From Apricaphanius iberus (taxonomy: Eukaryota > Chordata > Actinopteri > Cyprinodontiformes > Aphaniidae), in the NCBI GenBank assembly GCA_028564705.1, contig JAPXFQ010001794.1:532001-596000 (forward strand): 64,000 nt of DNA, in the 5' to 3' direction. Position numbers and translations under genes: made by a program. The notes under the pieces are model-generated. The model had not been told where the DNA came from, searched no databases, and worked only from the letters and a program-made list of their open reading frames with translations. Position 1 is the stretch's first letter, and every line of letters begins with the position of its first letter. This document shows, piece by piece, positions 34,065 to 45,059 of this stretch.

Positions 34065-34325
34065 ATGCCGGAAAGTGACCCCAGAAACAGGGATGCGCTA
34101 ATAAATGCTTAAAATGTGGAAACTCTGCAATAATTCCACACAAGATTTTTATTTTTCACTTCATATAGTAGTTTGGTGGTCATATTTATTAAGATTTTAA
34201 TTTTTTATCTAATCTTTTTGTCCTATTCACTGCATTGTTTTGAGTGGTAGAAGCATGGGATGTACTCAGATCCAATTATCGGTATGGTATTGGTTCACAA
34301 ACAGTGGTATCGTTGCCTCCATACT
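34065..34325 (-). repeat. hAT-like dispersed repeat R2, copy 3
   Basis: Same block order as the copies at 25195 and 28795: AAACTCTGCAATAATTCCAC, TTTTTATTTTTCACTTCAT, GGTGGTCATATTTATTAAG, and GTGGTAGAAGCATGGG followed by ATTATCGGTATGGTATTGG. The left GATACCG block is less well kept. Confidence 0.65.
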
Positions 34326-34889
34326 CAGAAATCACTAATACAGGAGCAAAGCCGCTTTTTACGTTTTTCCTATTTATCGCCTTTATTTTCTTTAAAAGTA
34401 TTTTTAATAGTCGCTCTTATCGTTAAGCTCTTTTAAATCAAGGATAAAAACCCATTTATTAAGAACTGGCTTTGAGTAATACGCTAGTATAACTTTCTGT
34501 GTATTACCCTTGATTGCTGTTTTTGTTGTTTTCTACACTTCATTGCTTTTCTGCTGTTGTAGTTTTTACACTTTTCCTTCCATGTTATGTTAAATTTACT
34601 GCCAGGAGGTGAAAATAATTGCTAATGTTTCTGAAACTAGTAAACATTTGAACCCCAGATAGTCCCTTAATTATTAATTACTGTTTTACGTTCAATGCTT
34701 TTATACACTTAATTGCTGTCATATGTTTTGTTTCTTTAGCACTAAATAATATAAAGCAGAGATGTCCAAACTTTTTGTTTCAACATCCGAAATCATCCAG
34801 TTGAAAGTGCCAATGTGCCACAGAAAGAAGATTTTTTTATGTAAAAAATAGTTGTTTTTTTTCCCTGCTTAACAAAAAGGTAACATTTA

Positions 34890-36217
34890 AAAGCTATTTT
34901 ATTTCTATAACACACTTTCAACACAAGGCAATTAAAGGTGCTTTACATGCTTAACAAAAATGTGAAAATTAAAACAGAGAATCACTAAACATCACCATGA
35001 AAGAACATTTGTAAAAGAAAATGTATGTAAAATTAAAAACTGATGAAACACAAGTATCAATTGAAACATTTAGAAATAACAGTAATCCGAAGAAAATTTA
35101 AATATTTAGTGGTTAGAGCGTGAGAGAAAATGTATGTAAAATTATGAAAATTAAAAACAGAAAACATTTAGAGATTGACAAAAGCAATAAGAGCAATTAA
35201 AAAGAATAAAAGCAAAAGTCGTATCTGTTACTCATAAGCGAGTCTAAATAGATACGTTTTAATTTTAGATTTAAAAGAGTTCAGTGTCTCTGCAGCTTTA
35301 CATTCTCCTGGTAGTTTGTTCCAGATATGAGGAGCATAGAAACTAAAAGCTGCTTCCCCATGTTTGGTTCTGGTTCTAGGGACGATCAGTAAACTAGAGC
35401 TGGAGGACCTGAGTGGTCTGGATGGTTTGTACCATGATAGCAGATCTCCAACATACCATTTGGTGATTAATAAACTAGTAGGAGTATTTAGAAGTCTATT
35501 CTCTGAGCTACAGGGAGCCAGAGGAAGGACTTTAGAACTGGGGTGATGTGTTTTACTTTCCTGGTTCTAGTGAGAACACGAGCAGCAGCGTTCTGGATCA
35601 GCTGCAGCTGTCTGAGTGATTTTTTTAGGTAGACCTGTGAAGATACTGTTACAGTAATCATAAATGCATGGATGAGTTTTTCTAGGTCTCCTTGTGTCAT
35701 CAGTACTTTAATCCTAGAAATGTTCCTCAGCTGATAGAAAGCTGACCTTGTTATTGCCTTTATGTGACCCTGGAGGTTCTGGTCTGAGTCCATTATTACA
35801 CCTAGATTTCTGGCCTGGTTGCTGGTTTCTAGTTGGATTAATTTAAACTGTGTGCTGATATGTAGTCGATCTTTTTTGGATCCAAAGATAAGCACTTCAG
35901 CTTTGTCTTTGTTCAGTTGGAGGAAATTATGGGACATCCAGCTGTTAATTTGCTCAATGCATTTATTGAGGATTTGGACGGGTTCAACATCACCTGGTGA
36001 CTTTGAGATATAAAGCTGAATGTCATCAGCATAGTTGTAGTAGTTAACATTGTTGGTGGTTATAATCTGGGTTAGTGGGAGCATGTAGATGCTAAATAGA
36101 AGAGGCCCTAGGATGGAGCCCTGGGGGACCCCACATGTCATTTCTGTTTCTTGTGATGAAGAAGTACACATAGTATTAATTCTTGTAGAAAATGGATTTT
36201 TAAAGGTTAGTAGATTG
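34890..36217 (-). mobile_element. 5'-truncated L2/Maui-like LINE inserted in the hAT element
   Basis: The minus strand carries reverse transcriptase from just before motif GVPQGS to the end, then a 3' UTR ending in the sequence seen on + as TTTATTTCTATAACACAC and GCAATTAAAGGTGCTTTAC (34899-34945), the usual L2/Maui tail. The LINE coding frame seems to extend to about 36217 (residues reading NPFSTRINTM upstream of the first Met). Beyond it the hAT sequence resumes. Truncation at the 5' end is normal for LINE insertions by target-primed reverse transcription. Confidence 0.88.
35488..36171 (-). pseudogene. LINE reverse transcriptase fragment with YADD box
   Basis: A 227-codon frame with CGVPQGSILGPLLFSIYM at residues 13-30, the catalytic YADD at 47-50 (in YNYADDIQLY), a LNKDKAEVLIFG segment near 100, LGVIMDS, and QLQLIQNAAARVLTR plus HITPVLKSFLWLPV near the end. 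These are palm, thumb and post-thumb landmarks of L2/CR1-group elements. The usual LDYC..L segment is damaged (here VTVSSQVYLKK), pointing to a small indel, and the N-terminal half plus endonuclease are absent. Not functional. Confidence 0.92.
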
Positions 36218-36589
36218 AAAACACAGTAAATATTTCAGAGGGGCTAAAAGTATCAGGGTTTTGGTCACTCGTTCTTTGAAAATATGTGTCATTTTTAGCT
36301 GCTTGGTTGTCTCTACGTCGCTTTTTGCGTTACTTGTTTACACAATGAAACTAAAAAGAAAGGATAAAAAACATAATTATTAAAAGATGAATAATTAGTC
36401 CTGTGCAATGGATCATTTTCTATTCCTTTTGTCAATAAAAATAATGCCCTTATAGAATAAAGTCTCCATCTGCATCATTCATTTGTGTTGCGATGCGAAT
36501 TGCAGAAAGTACCGACCTTAAATGGTGTCCAGGGGCCAAGGGTCGTAAATGGCCCCCGGGGCCGCACTTCAGACATCCCTGATGTAAAT

Positions 36590-38418
36590 GGAAACACCTT
36601 GTTGCTAAAAGTGTGCTATAGAGATAAAATGCTTTTCCTCATCACCGGCTGTGTCTCTTTCCCTTCTGGGGTTTCCTCACCGGGTGTTCAGTGCTACCTG
36701 CCGACCTTGGCCACCTGTATCGTTACCTGTAACCTCACTGATGATGATGCAACGCTTCGTCGGCCTTCTTAACGCCGTTCAGAAACAGAAACAGTAAAGA
36801 GCTGAACTGGAGGAAATGACCGTCAGTCCTAAGAGTTGAAGCGTGTTGAGTCAGACCGGATCAGAACAAACCGACTGACTCGATATCAGAGTAAGCAGAG
36901 ATATTTCAGCTCAGTTTCAACTGTTTCTGAGGAGGTTTTCCAAGCTCCTGCTGAAGACATATATTTCAAGGAAACTGTGGCTGTTGTGAAAAGTAATCAA
37001 CCAGGGTTTTAAAATGAATGTTTAGCTTTAACAAAGATGTCGGCGTACCATTTAAATTCACCAACTATATATTCCAGTGTGGATTCCCTCACAGTTTTTT
37101 TCTACAAAAATGTGATAATTTTATTGGAAAAATTGAGTGGATTGAATAGATCCACAGCGTTAACATTAACGATGAAATTACCACTGCTTTATTTACTTGT
37201 TTTTTAATGGAAGTAGCATCAGGTTGGGGAGGGGCGGGTCATTCTGGTACTTTCTCTGGCATCTCAATAAAACTTTGTCGTGACAAAAAACTGGTGAAGC
37301 GTTTTTTTCCCCGTTTTTTTTAAACGGCAGACACCTTGCGGCATTTTTCCAGGTATTTTACGCTGTTTCTCCCCAGAGATCGATCATCGATCAACGCGCA
37401 ACTCGTGGCCCAAAAACTCCTCCGCCTTCCGCCGCCACCCGAGACTCAAAGTGGATTTTACACGCTGCCGACGGCTCGATTCCCGGAGCCGCACGGCGAG
37501 GCCTCGGAGCTGGAAGGGAGGCCAGGACGGATGCAGGAATCGGGCTGAAGGGCGTCGGTCTCACACACAACCTGCTTGGACAACACGCTCTCCCACACGA
37601 GCAGCAGGCAGCGTGAGCGACTTCTGATTTAGCTCTGAATTAGCTCATTAGCGCTCTCCAAGGATGTCTGGGCAGATGCTGCAGATGCTGCGGCTTGTTG
37701 GAGCTTTCCCCGCTAACATCCAGAGACGTTTTGTGGGCCTCGGTTTCATAGAACAACACCAGCAGCGGCGTTTGTGTTTGCTGCTCGTCTCTCATTGTTT
37801 CCCTCCACTTACCCCCCCCCATGTGTTTCATTGTGAGCAGAGCTTTGTGTCAATATTGATTCCAGTTTCCTTTTACACAACCGTGACTCACACAGAGCGA
37901 AGCCAAGCAGGTCTTTGGATGAAAAAACGGGCGGCTTTTGTGATGAGGGGACCTGAGGAGAGGAGGCGAAGAACCGCGAAGAACCGAGCCGACAGACCCA
38001 GAGAGAGGCAGCAGGCAGCTTAACATAGGTTGCATAACAATGACTTTTCCAGTACAGTACGGCCAGCCTGCCTGTTAATATGTGGGCGCCGGTGACTGTG
38101 GGACAATGCGAACCCGCCGTGTGCTGCCGAGCAAATACTACACGGCAGAACGCTGTTGCCATGACGAGAGATGGAGAGAAGAATGGTTTATCTGCTCGCA
38201 GAGAGAGGAGAAACCGCAGATAATAGACGAGTCGGCTGCTTGCAGTTTTCCTGAGCTGGATCAAGCAGGCGGTGAGATGATGATGTAAAGCCAGTGGGGA
38301 TGGAGCCGAGCAGGAGATAGAAGAACATTCACCATGTTGGGATTTGGCTCTTCCTGCTGCTGCTCCTGCGTTTCGCCTTGAAGAGCGTCTCCCACAGTGT
38401 GTAGCAGATTACTGAGGC
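36590..38418. other. Non-coding stretch with a CpG-richer segment at 37370-37560
   Basis: The segment with CGATCATCGATCAACGCGC, CCTCCGCCTTCCGCCGCC and CGCACGGCGAGGCCTCGG is clearly richer in CpG than the surroundings, and a 70-codon + frame runs through it (37336-37548). Overlapping frames continue to 38288 on both strands. Nothing identifies a protein. It could be an unmethylated regulatory island or an unrecognised exon. Confidence 0.35.
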
Positions 38419-38420
38419 TC

Positions 38421-39556
38421 CTAGTTCCTTTCCTGGTTCCTCTCCTGGTTCCTTTTTAATGGTTCCTCTCCTGGTTCCTTTCCTGGTTCCTCTCCTGGTT
38501 CCTCTCCTGGTTCCTCTCCTGGTTCCTCTCCTGGTTCCTTTCCTGGTTCCTCTCCTGGTTCCTTTCCTGGTTCCTCTCCTGGTTCCTCTCCTGGTTCCTC
38601 TCCTGGTTCCTCTCCTGGTTCCTCTCCTGGTTCCTCTCCTGGTTCCTCTCCTGGTTCCTTTCCTGGTTCCTCTCCTGGTTCCTCTCCTGGTTCCTCTCCT
38701 GGTTCCTCTCCTGGTTCCTCTCCTGGTTCCTTTCCTGGTTCCTCTCCTGGTTCCTTTCCTGGTTCCTCTCCTGGTTCCTCTCCTGGTTCCTCTCCTGGTT
38801 CCTCTCCTGGTTCCTCTCCTGGTTCCTCTCCTGGTTCCTCTCCTGGTTCCTTTCCTGGTTCCTCTCCTGGTTCCTCTCCTGGTTCCTTTTCTGGTTCCTC
38901 TCCTGGTTCCTCTCCTGGTTCCTTTCCTGGTTCCTCTCCTGGTTCCTCTCCTGGTTCCTTTCCTGGTTCCTCTCCTGGTTCCTCTCCTGGTTCCTCTCCT
39001 GGTTCCTCTCCTGGTTCCTCTCCTGGTTCCTCTCCTGGTTCCTCTCCTGGTTCCTCTCCTGGTTCCTTTCCTGGTTCCTCTCCTGGTTCCTCTCCTGGTT
39101 CCTCTCCTGGTTCCTTTCCTGGTTCCTCTCCTGGTTCCTCTCCTGGTTCCTTTCCTGGTTCCTCTCCTGGTTCCTCTCCTGGTTCTCTCCTGGTTCCTCT
39201 CCTGGTTCCTCTCCTGGTTCCTGTCCTGGTTCCTCTACTGGTTCCTCTCCTGGTTCCTCTCCTGGTCCCTTTCCTGGTTCCTCTCCTGGTTCCTTTCCTA
39301 GTTCCTCTCCTGGTTCCTTTTCTGGTTCCTTTCCTGGTTCCTCTCCTGGTTCCTTTTCTGGTTCCTCTCCTGGTTCCTCTCCTGGTCCCTTTCCTGGTTC
39401 CTCTCCTGGTTCCTTTCCTGGTTCCTCTCCTGGTTCCTTTTCTGGTTCCTGTCCTGGTTCCTCTACTGGTTCCTTTCCTGGTTCCTCTCCTGGTTCCTCT
39501 CCTGGTTCCTTTTCTGGTTCCTGTCCTGGTTCCTCTCCTGGTTCCTTTCCTGCTTC
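38421..39556. repeat. 12-bp minisatellite (GGTTCCTCTCCT)n with higher-order structure
   Basis: About 94 copies of GGTTCCTCTCCT over 1.1 kb. Most variation is one C-to-T change (CTCTCC to CTTTCC) with a few TTTTCT, CTGTCC, CTCTAC and GGTCCC variants. The period stays exact from 38461 to about 39183, then one unit loses a base. Two higher-order periods are visible: the variant order in units at 38533-38664 recurs at 38725-38856 (192 bp), and 39241-39330 recurs at 39361-39450 (120 bp, one difference). The long frames on both strands (280 and 367 codons) are translations of the repeat, not genes. Confidence 0.97.
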
Positions 39557-40585
39557 CAAGCTTTACATTCTGTTTGTGCTTCAGGTGGCTCTCCCTGTGC
39601 TCCCTCCCTGCGCTACTGTCTGCTACCTGCCGGTCATAAGCTCATCATCCACATGCTGTCTCATCAGTGCAGTCACACTTAATGTAATCCCGGCATTCAT
39701 GCTCCACGCTCTGCAGAATCACGCTAACATGCCCTCCGGCACGAAAACGAAGGTTCACTCTCCGCCCTCCTCTCTCCTGTAATCTCCTAAGTAGCACTCT
39801 GTCCTGGTTGTTATATATGTGGCCAGTCCTGTTTCCAGCCGCCGCTGATTGAATGGACCGGCAATGATTTAGCGTCAAGCAAAGTTGAGATGAGTTGTGA
39901 GAGCAGAAAACCTGGATGTTTGATGGCGAGACTCAGATTCCGTCTTAGAGATCTACAGACAATAAAATCAGAAGAAGGCCGACCTGTGAAAGTTACTGAG
40001 ATGTAACTTGGTCTGATTATCATCAGCTCTACCAACTGCTGCAGCCGTTTCATCTGTTTTCAGCTCATTCTGACACAATTAAAGCGGGGGGGGGGGGGTA
40101 TAATGCAAAACTGACTTCATGACGTGTAACATCCTGATAAAATGTTATTTCCTCATTAAAAACATCTCTGAATCGTTGCTTTGACTCATCCAATTATGTT
40201 TGAATAATATTTGAGTCCCTGCTGGTAGTTTTTGGGGGAGCTGAAACGCCTGCTCCGATCTATCTCCTCCTTTCTCCATCCATCTCCTCCTCCTACCTGA
40301 CGTAGCTTCATCAGCAGCCGAGCCGCTCCCCTCCCCACTAATCTCTGGTAGAGTAGCAGCTGCTATAGTTAGCTTAGGCTAATTGTAAGGCTAAGAGTTT
40401 GGACTTCATCTTTGGAAACAATCCTAGACCGAAAAATATCTGTTATCTTTGCATAAATCGCTTCACAGAGGACTGATTTATTAACAAAATCCATTTTGAT
40501 AATGGATTAATAATTGGCCCTAAAGGCGAGGCTCCATCAGTACCTGTACAGGTAAGAACTGTAGCTTAGCATTGCTAACAACGAC
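39557..40585. other. Non-coding stretch
   Basis: Short frames at 39576-39878 overlap on both strands with no domain. A 13-G run lies at 40086-40098. No transposon ends were seen. Confidence 0.45.
40086..40098. repeat. Poly(G) run
   Basis: Thirteen consecutive G bases; a length-unstable homopolymer. Confidence 0.85.
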
Positions 40586-40590
40586 TTCAA

Positions 40591-40732
40591 AACATAGCTT
40601 CATATTTCTGTGGTTTCATGGTTTCAATGAAAAACGTAGCTTCATTTCTCTGTACATTTTTGATTTCAATGCAAGACTTAGCTTCATATTTCTGTGTTTT
40701 TATGGTTTAAATACAAAACGTAGCTTCATAGT
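40591..40732. repeat. 42-bp tandem repeat, about 3.4 copies
   Basis: Units start at AC(A/G/T)TAGCTTCATATTTCTGT and run through a TTT..GGTTTCAATG(A/C)AA(A/G) half, with about 20 percent divergence between units. Because 42 is divisible by three, the + frame stays open and gives a periodic 14-residue peptide (SFIFLWFHGFN-like). This is a consequence of the tandem repeat and not evidence of a gene. Confidence 0.8.
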
Positions 40733-40739
40733 GATTAAT

Positions 40740-41460
40740 ATGTATAAAAGGTGCCAAGGAGGTTAAATATTACAAAGCCGACACGTCTTGTAAAAGCTTC
40801 TGAATTCTTCAAAAACTTTCTGGGTCGGATATCGGATCATTTGCGTGTCGTCTTACAATCTCCAGTGTTGCCTTTGTTCACCAATGTGATTTTTTTTCCT
40901 AAATACTAAAATAAAACTAACTGAAAACTTCTGTAAACTATCAGAGTCCGACTCCACGCGCATGCTGTGATAATAGTTGGTGAAAAACTATCAAATCAGG
41001 ATGAGAGCCTCACCGTGTGACCATCTGAGTCAGAATATCACTGAATTGTGTTATAAAACAACTAGCATGGTCTAACTGTTGATTTTTATTTAATTTAGTT
41101 ATTATTCCCCATTACTGTGGACCAGCTTTCCTGAGGGACTATTCTGCTTTAACCAAAGTTGATTTCAGTAAAATATGTCAGGATCCTATGTTTCTTCATG
41201 AAGAATAACTGATTGATAGCTATTGCACATAATCTTTCCATAGAGAAACAGAATGATAAGAAGTTTATATTAACTGGGCTTCTGCTTTGGTTACTAGCTA
41301 GCACTAGTCCGCTGCTGAACAGTTAATTGACTCATAGTTTGCTAAGTTTGGTTTTAAAGCATCATTACCTTAATTAGAATGGGGGGCTGGTGCTTCTTTA
41401 GTGGCGTTTCTCTTGCTACTGAAGATATTTCCCAAACATCTTATTTTGTTCTTGTTTTAC
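40740..41460. other. AT-rich non-coding stretch
   Basis: No gene or assignable repeat recognised. Confidence 0.45.
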
Positions 41461-41464
41461 CGGG

Positions 41465-41785
41465 TTGACAGTCGGAAAGTTTGATGCAGACGTTTTTCCT
41501 TTTCTACTTCTTTGTTGGAACGTTGCAAAGCAATTCCCCATCAGAACAGCAGGGGGTGCTAAGCTTTTCTGGCGGGTCTGCCTACGACTAACGTGCTAAC
41601 TAGAGTTAATGTATTTCAGCCTGTGAACGCATTTCTTCCTCAAAGCAATGAACGACAGAAAGTACGTTTTGATTAAGCTGTAAAGCTTTTTCCTAGAAGT
41701 GCAGCTCATAGAATCCTCTAGAAACGCGTGGAAACAAACACAGCAGTCTGTTTTGTTGTTTTCCTACACCTCATTGTGTTTATCA
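41465..41785 (+). repeat. Unclassified dispersed repeat R1, copy 2 (inverse to 12735-13095)
   Basis: Matches the reverse complement of 12735-13095 from a CAGACGTTTTTCCTTTTCTAC region through AACGTTGCAAAGCAATTCCC, TTTTCTGGCGGGTCTGCC, AAGCTGTAAAGCTTTTTCC, GAAGTGCAGCTCATAGAA and GGAAACAAACACAGCAGTC. The central part differs by several small indels. Both copies include GACAGCAG(A/G)G or AACAGCAGGGGGTGCT sequence. Confidence 0.75.
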
Positions 41786-41789
41786 GCAC

Positions 41790-42915
41790 CAAACGAACAG
41801 ATTAGATAAATGATCCTTTCAATATAAAGCATATAGTGGCCAAACGCTACATTAACTACTGATCACAGCCACTATAGCGCCCCCTGCTGGTGAAGCGATT
41901 TCTGGCTGTTGCTGAACTGACCAATCAGAGGGAAACTCTCTCCGTTGATGGAGACGGATAGTTAGAAAATGGGGCTCTACTCCGTCCGTCCTTGTGTCGG
42001 TGGTCTTGCATCGACGGATAACGGCGCTGCGACAATCCGTTCCAACGTAGATAGAGAAGTATAAACTAGGATTAAAAAAGCGCCACCTATGATTGAACCC
42101 AGCGTTGAAGCTAGGGAAACTTTCTCTGTAAAGCAGCAGACTGCAGGCTTGATAAACCTGCTCATTATACTTCTATCACTTTATTATATCATATGAATAT
42201 AACTGTAATAACATTTCAGATAATTTTAGCAATAGTGAAACATAATGTTTTTTTTTTTTAAATCATTTAAACAAAATCATGTGATGCTTTTTTTTCAAAC
42301 TGAGCAAAGACAGAAAGTTTGCTCGTGATTCAGTGGCTACATTCGAATTCTTCCATCCGACCGTCGAAGGCTGAGGACTTTTGTCTCTCCGCCCTGAGCT
42401 GCAGGAATGGACACCCTGCTGCACCAACCCGTAATGATTGAAATAAATCAGGGGAATCCTGTGATCCCCCCCTCCCATTGTTGGAGTGAAAACCCCTTTA
42501 CAGGATTACTGATCATCCCCATACGGGATTACATCCACGCTCAACAATGAGTTTTTTAAATAGCTTCCGGATGGGCCACTCCAGATACCACAGAGCGCAG
42601 AGAGGTTTTCCATACGCTGCTGTGTTGAACATCTCTATCTGGGTAATAATTCATGCTGTTTTGTAGCTGAGCATGTAAGTAAACAGAGACATGTTTCAGG
42701 ACCGCCACGCTCTTCCCTCTGAGCTTCATGTCCTTGGTTTGTTTTTGCTCTTTGGGACCCAGAGGAGACGTGAAAGCAGCAGAGAGAGCTCCAGCTGTCT
42801 GTGACCTCAGAGGATCAGGTTGTTCCTGGTTCTGCTCGCCCCGGGCGGATTTCACCTGGAGAGGGATGCTTTTCATCAAACCTGGAGCAACAACCGGGAG
42901 GACATATTTGTAGGA
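41790..42915. other. Non-coding stretch
   Basis: Includes TATAGCGCCCCCTGCTGGTG at 41875-41895, a phrase frequent in fish dispersed repeats, but not enough to name one. Minus-strand frames at 42263-42478 and 42556-42969 have no domain. Confidence 0.4.
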
Positions 42916-42920
42916 CAGAG

Positions 42921-43676
42921 AATTAGGGCCATTGTTAAAAAAAAATAATATTTGGGAGTAAATTTCCACCCAAAAAACTCAGTAATTCTGAAACAAAATT
43001 CACATATTTTCCAGAAAAAACTCAGGAATTCTCTGATGTCCAAAAAGGAGTAAGATTACATTTTTAAAAATTCTGAATTTCTGAGATTAATGCACATATT
43101 TTCAAAAAAGCAACTCAGAAATTCCTTGTCACAAAAGATGTAAAATTATGAGTTAAAAGACAGAAATCTTGGGATTAATTTTAGATATTTTCTAGGGAAA
43201 AAAACGTAATTCTCTGATGTAGAAGAGTAGAAAATTAGCGACAAAAAAATAAGAAATTTCAATGATTGAAGGCATAATTTTTTTCTTACAATTTTCTGAC
43301 TTTACAAAGTTAGAAATATCTTATCTTAAATATAGAAAATGTCTGTTCTTATTTTCTTCACAAATTTGTTTTTACTTTTCTACATCAGAGAATTGTGCCT
43401 TTTTTCCTAAAAATATCTGAGATTAATCTTGAAAGTTTTGTTTTTTAACTCGTAACTTTCTAACTGTGACAGAGAATTTGCGAGTTTCTTTCTGGAAAAT
43501 ATGTGCAATTAATCTCAGAAATTCTGAGTTTTTACTTGTAACTTTCCTAGTTATTGACATCAGAGAATTTCCTAATTTTTCTGAAAAATACGCGACTTTA
43601 ATTTCAGAATTTCTTAGTTTTTTGGGGCGGAAATGTACCCCAAAATAATTTTGTTTTGTTTACAGCGGCCCTAATT
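42921..43676. mobile_element. Long foldback (inverted-repeat) element, 756 bp
   Basis: The outermost AATTAGGGCC (42921-42930) is the reverse complement of GGCCCTAATT (43667-43676). The arms of about 310 bp (42921-43235 and 43360-43676) pair along most of their length, including CTCAGAATTTCTGAGATTAA-type words, ACATATTTTCCAGAAA and AATTCTCTGATGT. Within each arm the same motif set (AATTCTCTGATGT, TTCTGAGATTAA, CATATTTTC) recurs every 80-100 bp, so it is both tandem and inverted. The loop is about 120 bp. No protein is encoded. Flanks at the ends are TTA/TAA, and no longer target duplication is evident. Confidence 0.85.
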
Positions 43677-43679
43677 GGA

Positions 43680-44643
43680 CTGCATTATGATTTGATTCAT
43701 CTCTCCTCATTGCTTTAGTTATTGTTAGACGTCGAGGGATTTCAGCCATTCTGAAAAGATGATCATCTTTTTCTTGTTTTTTGCGTTGAAGCGGTGCTGA
43801 ATCCGGTGTGATTAACAGACAGAGGCTGTTTGCTCCACTGTTCTCATGCATACGCAATGAAGGGAAACTGACCAAGAACGCCGGCTCAGAGATAATAAGC
43901 AGAGTTATACGCTGAATCATAATATGATAATCTGTCCCTTCAAATGGAAAAGTAGTTTCTGAATAAAACCAGCAGCAGCAGCCTCATCTTCTTGTAGAGT
44001 TGGATAACCTGCAGGAGTTCACGTTCTCATCGTGGCACAATAACCTTGAGTGAAATAATTATGGTTTCATAATATTTCATATTTTTAGTCCGTTACATTA
44101 GCAGGGACCTCCACAGAAAACTAAAGACATGATGATAATAATTGTCTGAGCTGCTGAACTGAACCATGAAGCATCATTGTCTCGACACACAGTGGCTACG
44201 GATTAATCCCCGATTTCATCACCGTCTGGTTCCACTTTCTCCCTCCCTTATTCCACTTTAATAAGTGTCAAATAATCACTTACTGAATCAATTATGTGCC
44301 AGTAGTTTTTCCTTATAACTGACTTTTTCACAAAAATCTCTACATGTGTGCATATAATTCAATATCATATTTTTTTATTGCATCCTGAATGTATTATTTC
44401 GGTTTGGATGAAAGTTTTGAGCCACCGTCTCTCATAATTCTTGGCTACTGTCACCGTCGGAATAAAAATGTTCAAAGTAGTTTGCTAAAGGTGTGAACTT
44501 GACTCAGACCTGAGCTTATTTACTTGAAAAGACTTGATAATTTATATATAATTATAGTTTAAAGCATCCATTATTTCAAAATTGTGGACTTTTATGTCAT
44601 TTCACTCATCCTGCGGCGCTGATCCTGTCTCTGTGTACGCATG
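43680..44643. other. AT-rich non-coding stretch
   Basis: One 86-codon minus-strand frame without domain; no repeat ends recognised. Confidence 0.45.
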
Positions 44644-45059
44644 CACTGCAAAAACCCACCTCTTTAATACTAGATAAATAAACTTGTCTTTAGTAAAAAA
44701 GTACTAGAAACAAGGGAAATAATCCGTCCATGCAGTACGTACGTTTTTCTTACTACGATCTCTTGAAATATGAATATTTCTAGACCTGAATAAAGCTAAA
44801 AATTAGTGAAAATAAGTGAATATTTCTTATTTTGAGAAAGATATTTGTTTTAAATGGCATCTGAAAACAATTTTTGCTTGATATAAATAGTTACATTTTA
44901 GATATACAGACTAAATAAGAAAAAAAGTAACATTTACTTGAAACAAGTCTAATCATCTAAAACTGGAGGCTAGATTATAATGCTCAAAACAAGATGAAGA
45001 TGATAATTTGGATCGATTTAAGATAATAAATCCTTCCGAGCTACAAGGAATTTGCAGTG
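44644..45059. mobile_element. MITE with CACTGCAAAAA inverted ends
   Basis: The left end CACTGCAAAAACCCACC and the right end GAATTTGCAGTG form a short inverted repeat around 400 bp of AT-rich sequence containing repeated words such as GAAAATAAGTGAATATTTCTTA and TTACTTGAAACAAGTCTAAT. Elements with CACTGCAAAAA ends are frequent in fish. I could not see an 8-bp target duplication (TACGCATG against TGTGAGAG), so the superfamily is open. Confidence 0.65.

Larger units (their letters stand above)
34757..36581. mobile_element. hAT-type transposon, copy 2, split by a LINE
   Basis: The left end CAGAGATGTCCAAACTTTTTG matches that of the element at 578 and the right part (36225-36581) matches 835-1167: TTGTCTCTACGTCG, TTAAAAGATGAATAATTAG, CTCCATCTGCATCATTC, TTAAATGGTGTCCAGGGGCC and GGCCCCCGGGGCCGCACTTC. 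The end is AGACATCCCTG. The flanks ATATAAAG (34749-34756) and ATGTAAAT (36582-36589) agree at 6 of 8 positions. Removing the LINE at about 34890-36217 leaves an element of the expected size of roughly 500 bp. Confidence 0.85.

Noticed and set aside
38456..39559. 367-codon minus-strand and 280-codon plus-strand open frames with repetitive peptides
   Set aside because: They are direct translations of the 12-bp minisatellite (12 is divisible by three). There are no splice sites or non-repeat domains.
40572..40766. Plus-strand frame with a periodic 14-residue peptide
   Set aside because: The periodicity follows from a 42-bp tandem repeat; there is no supporting gene structure.
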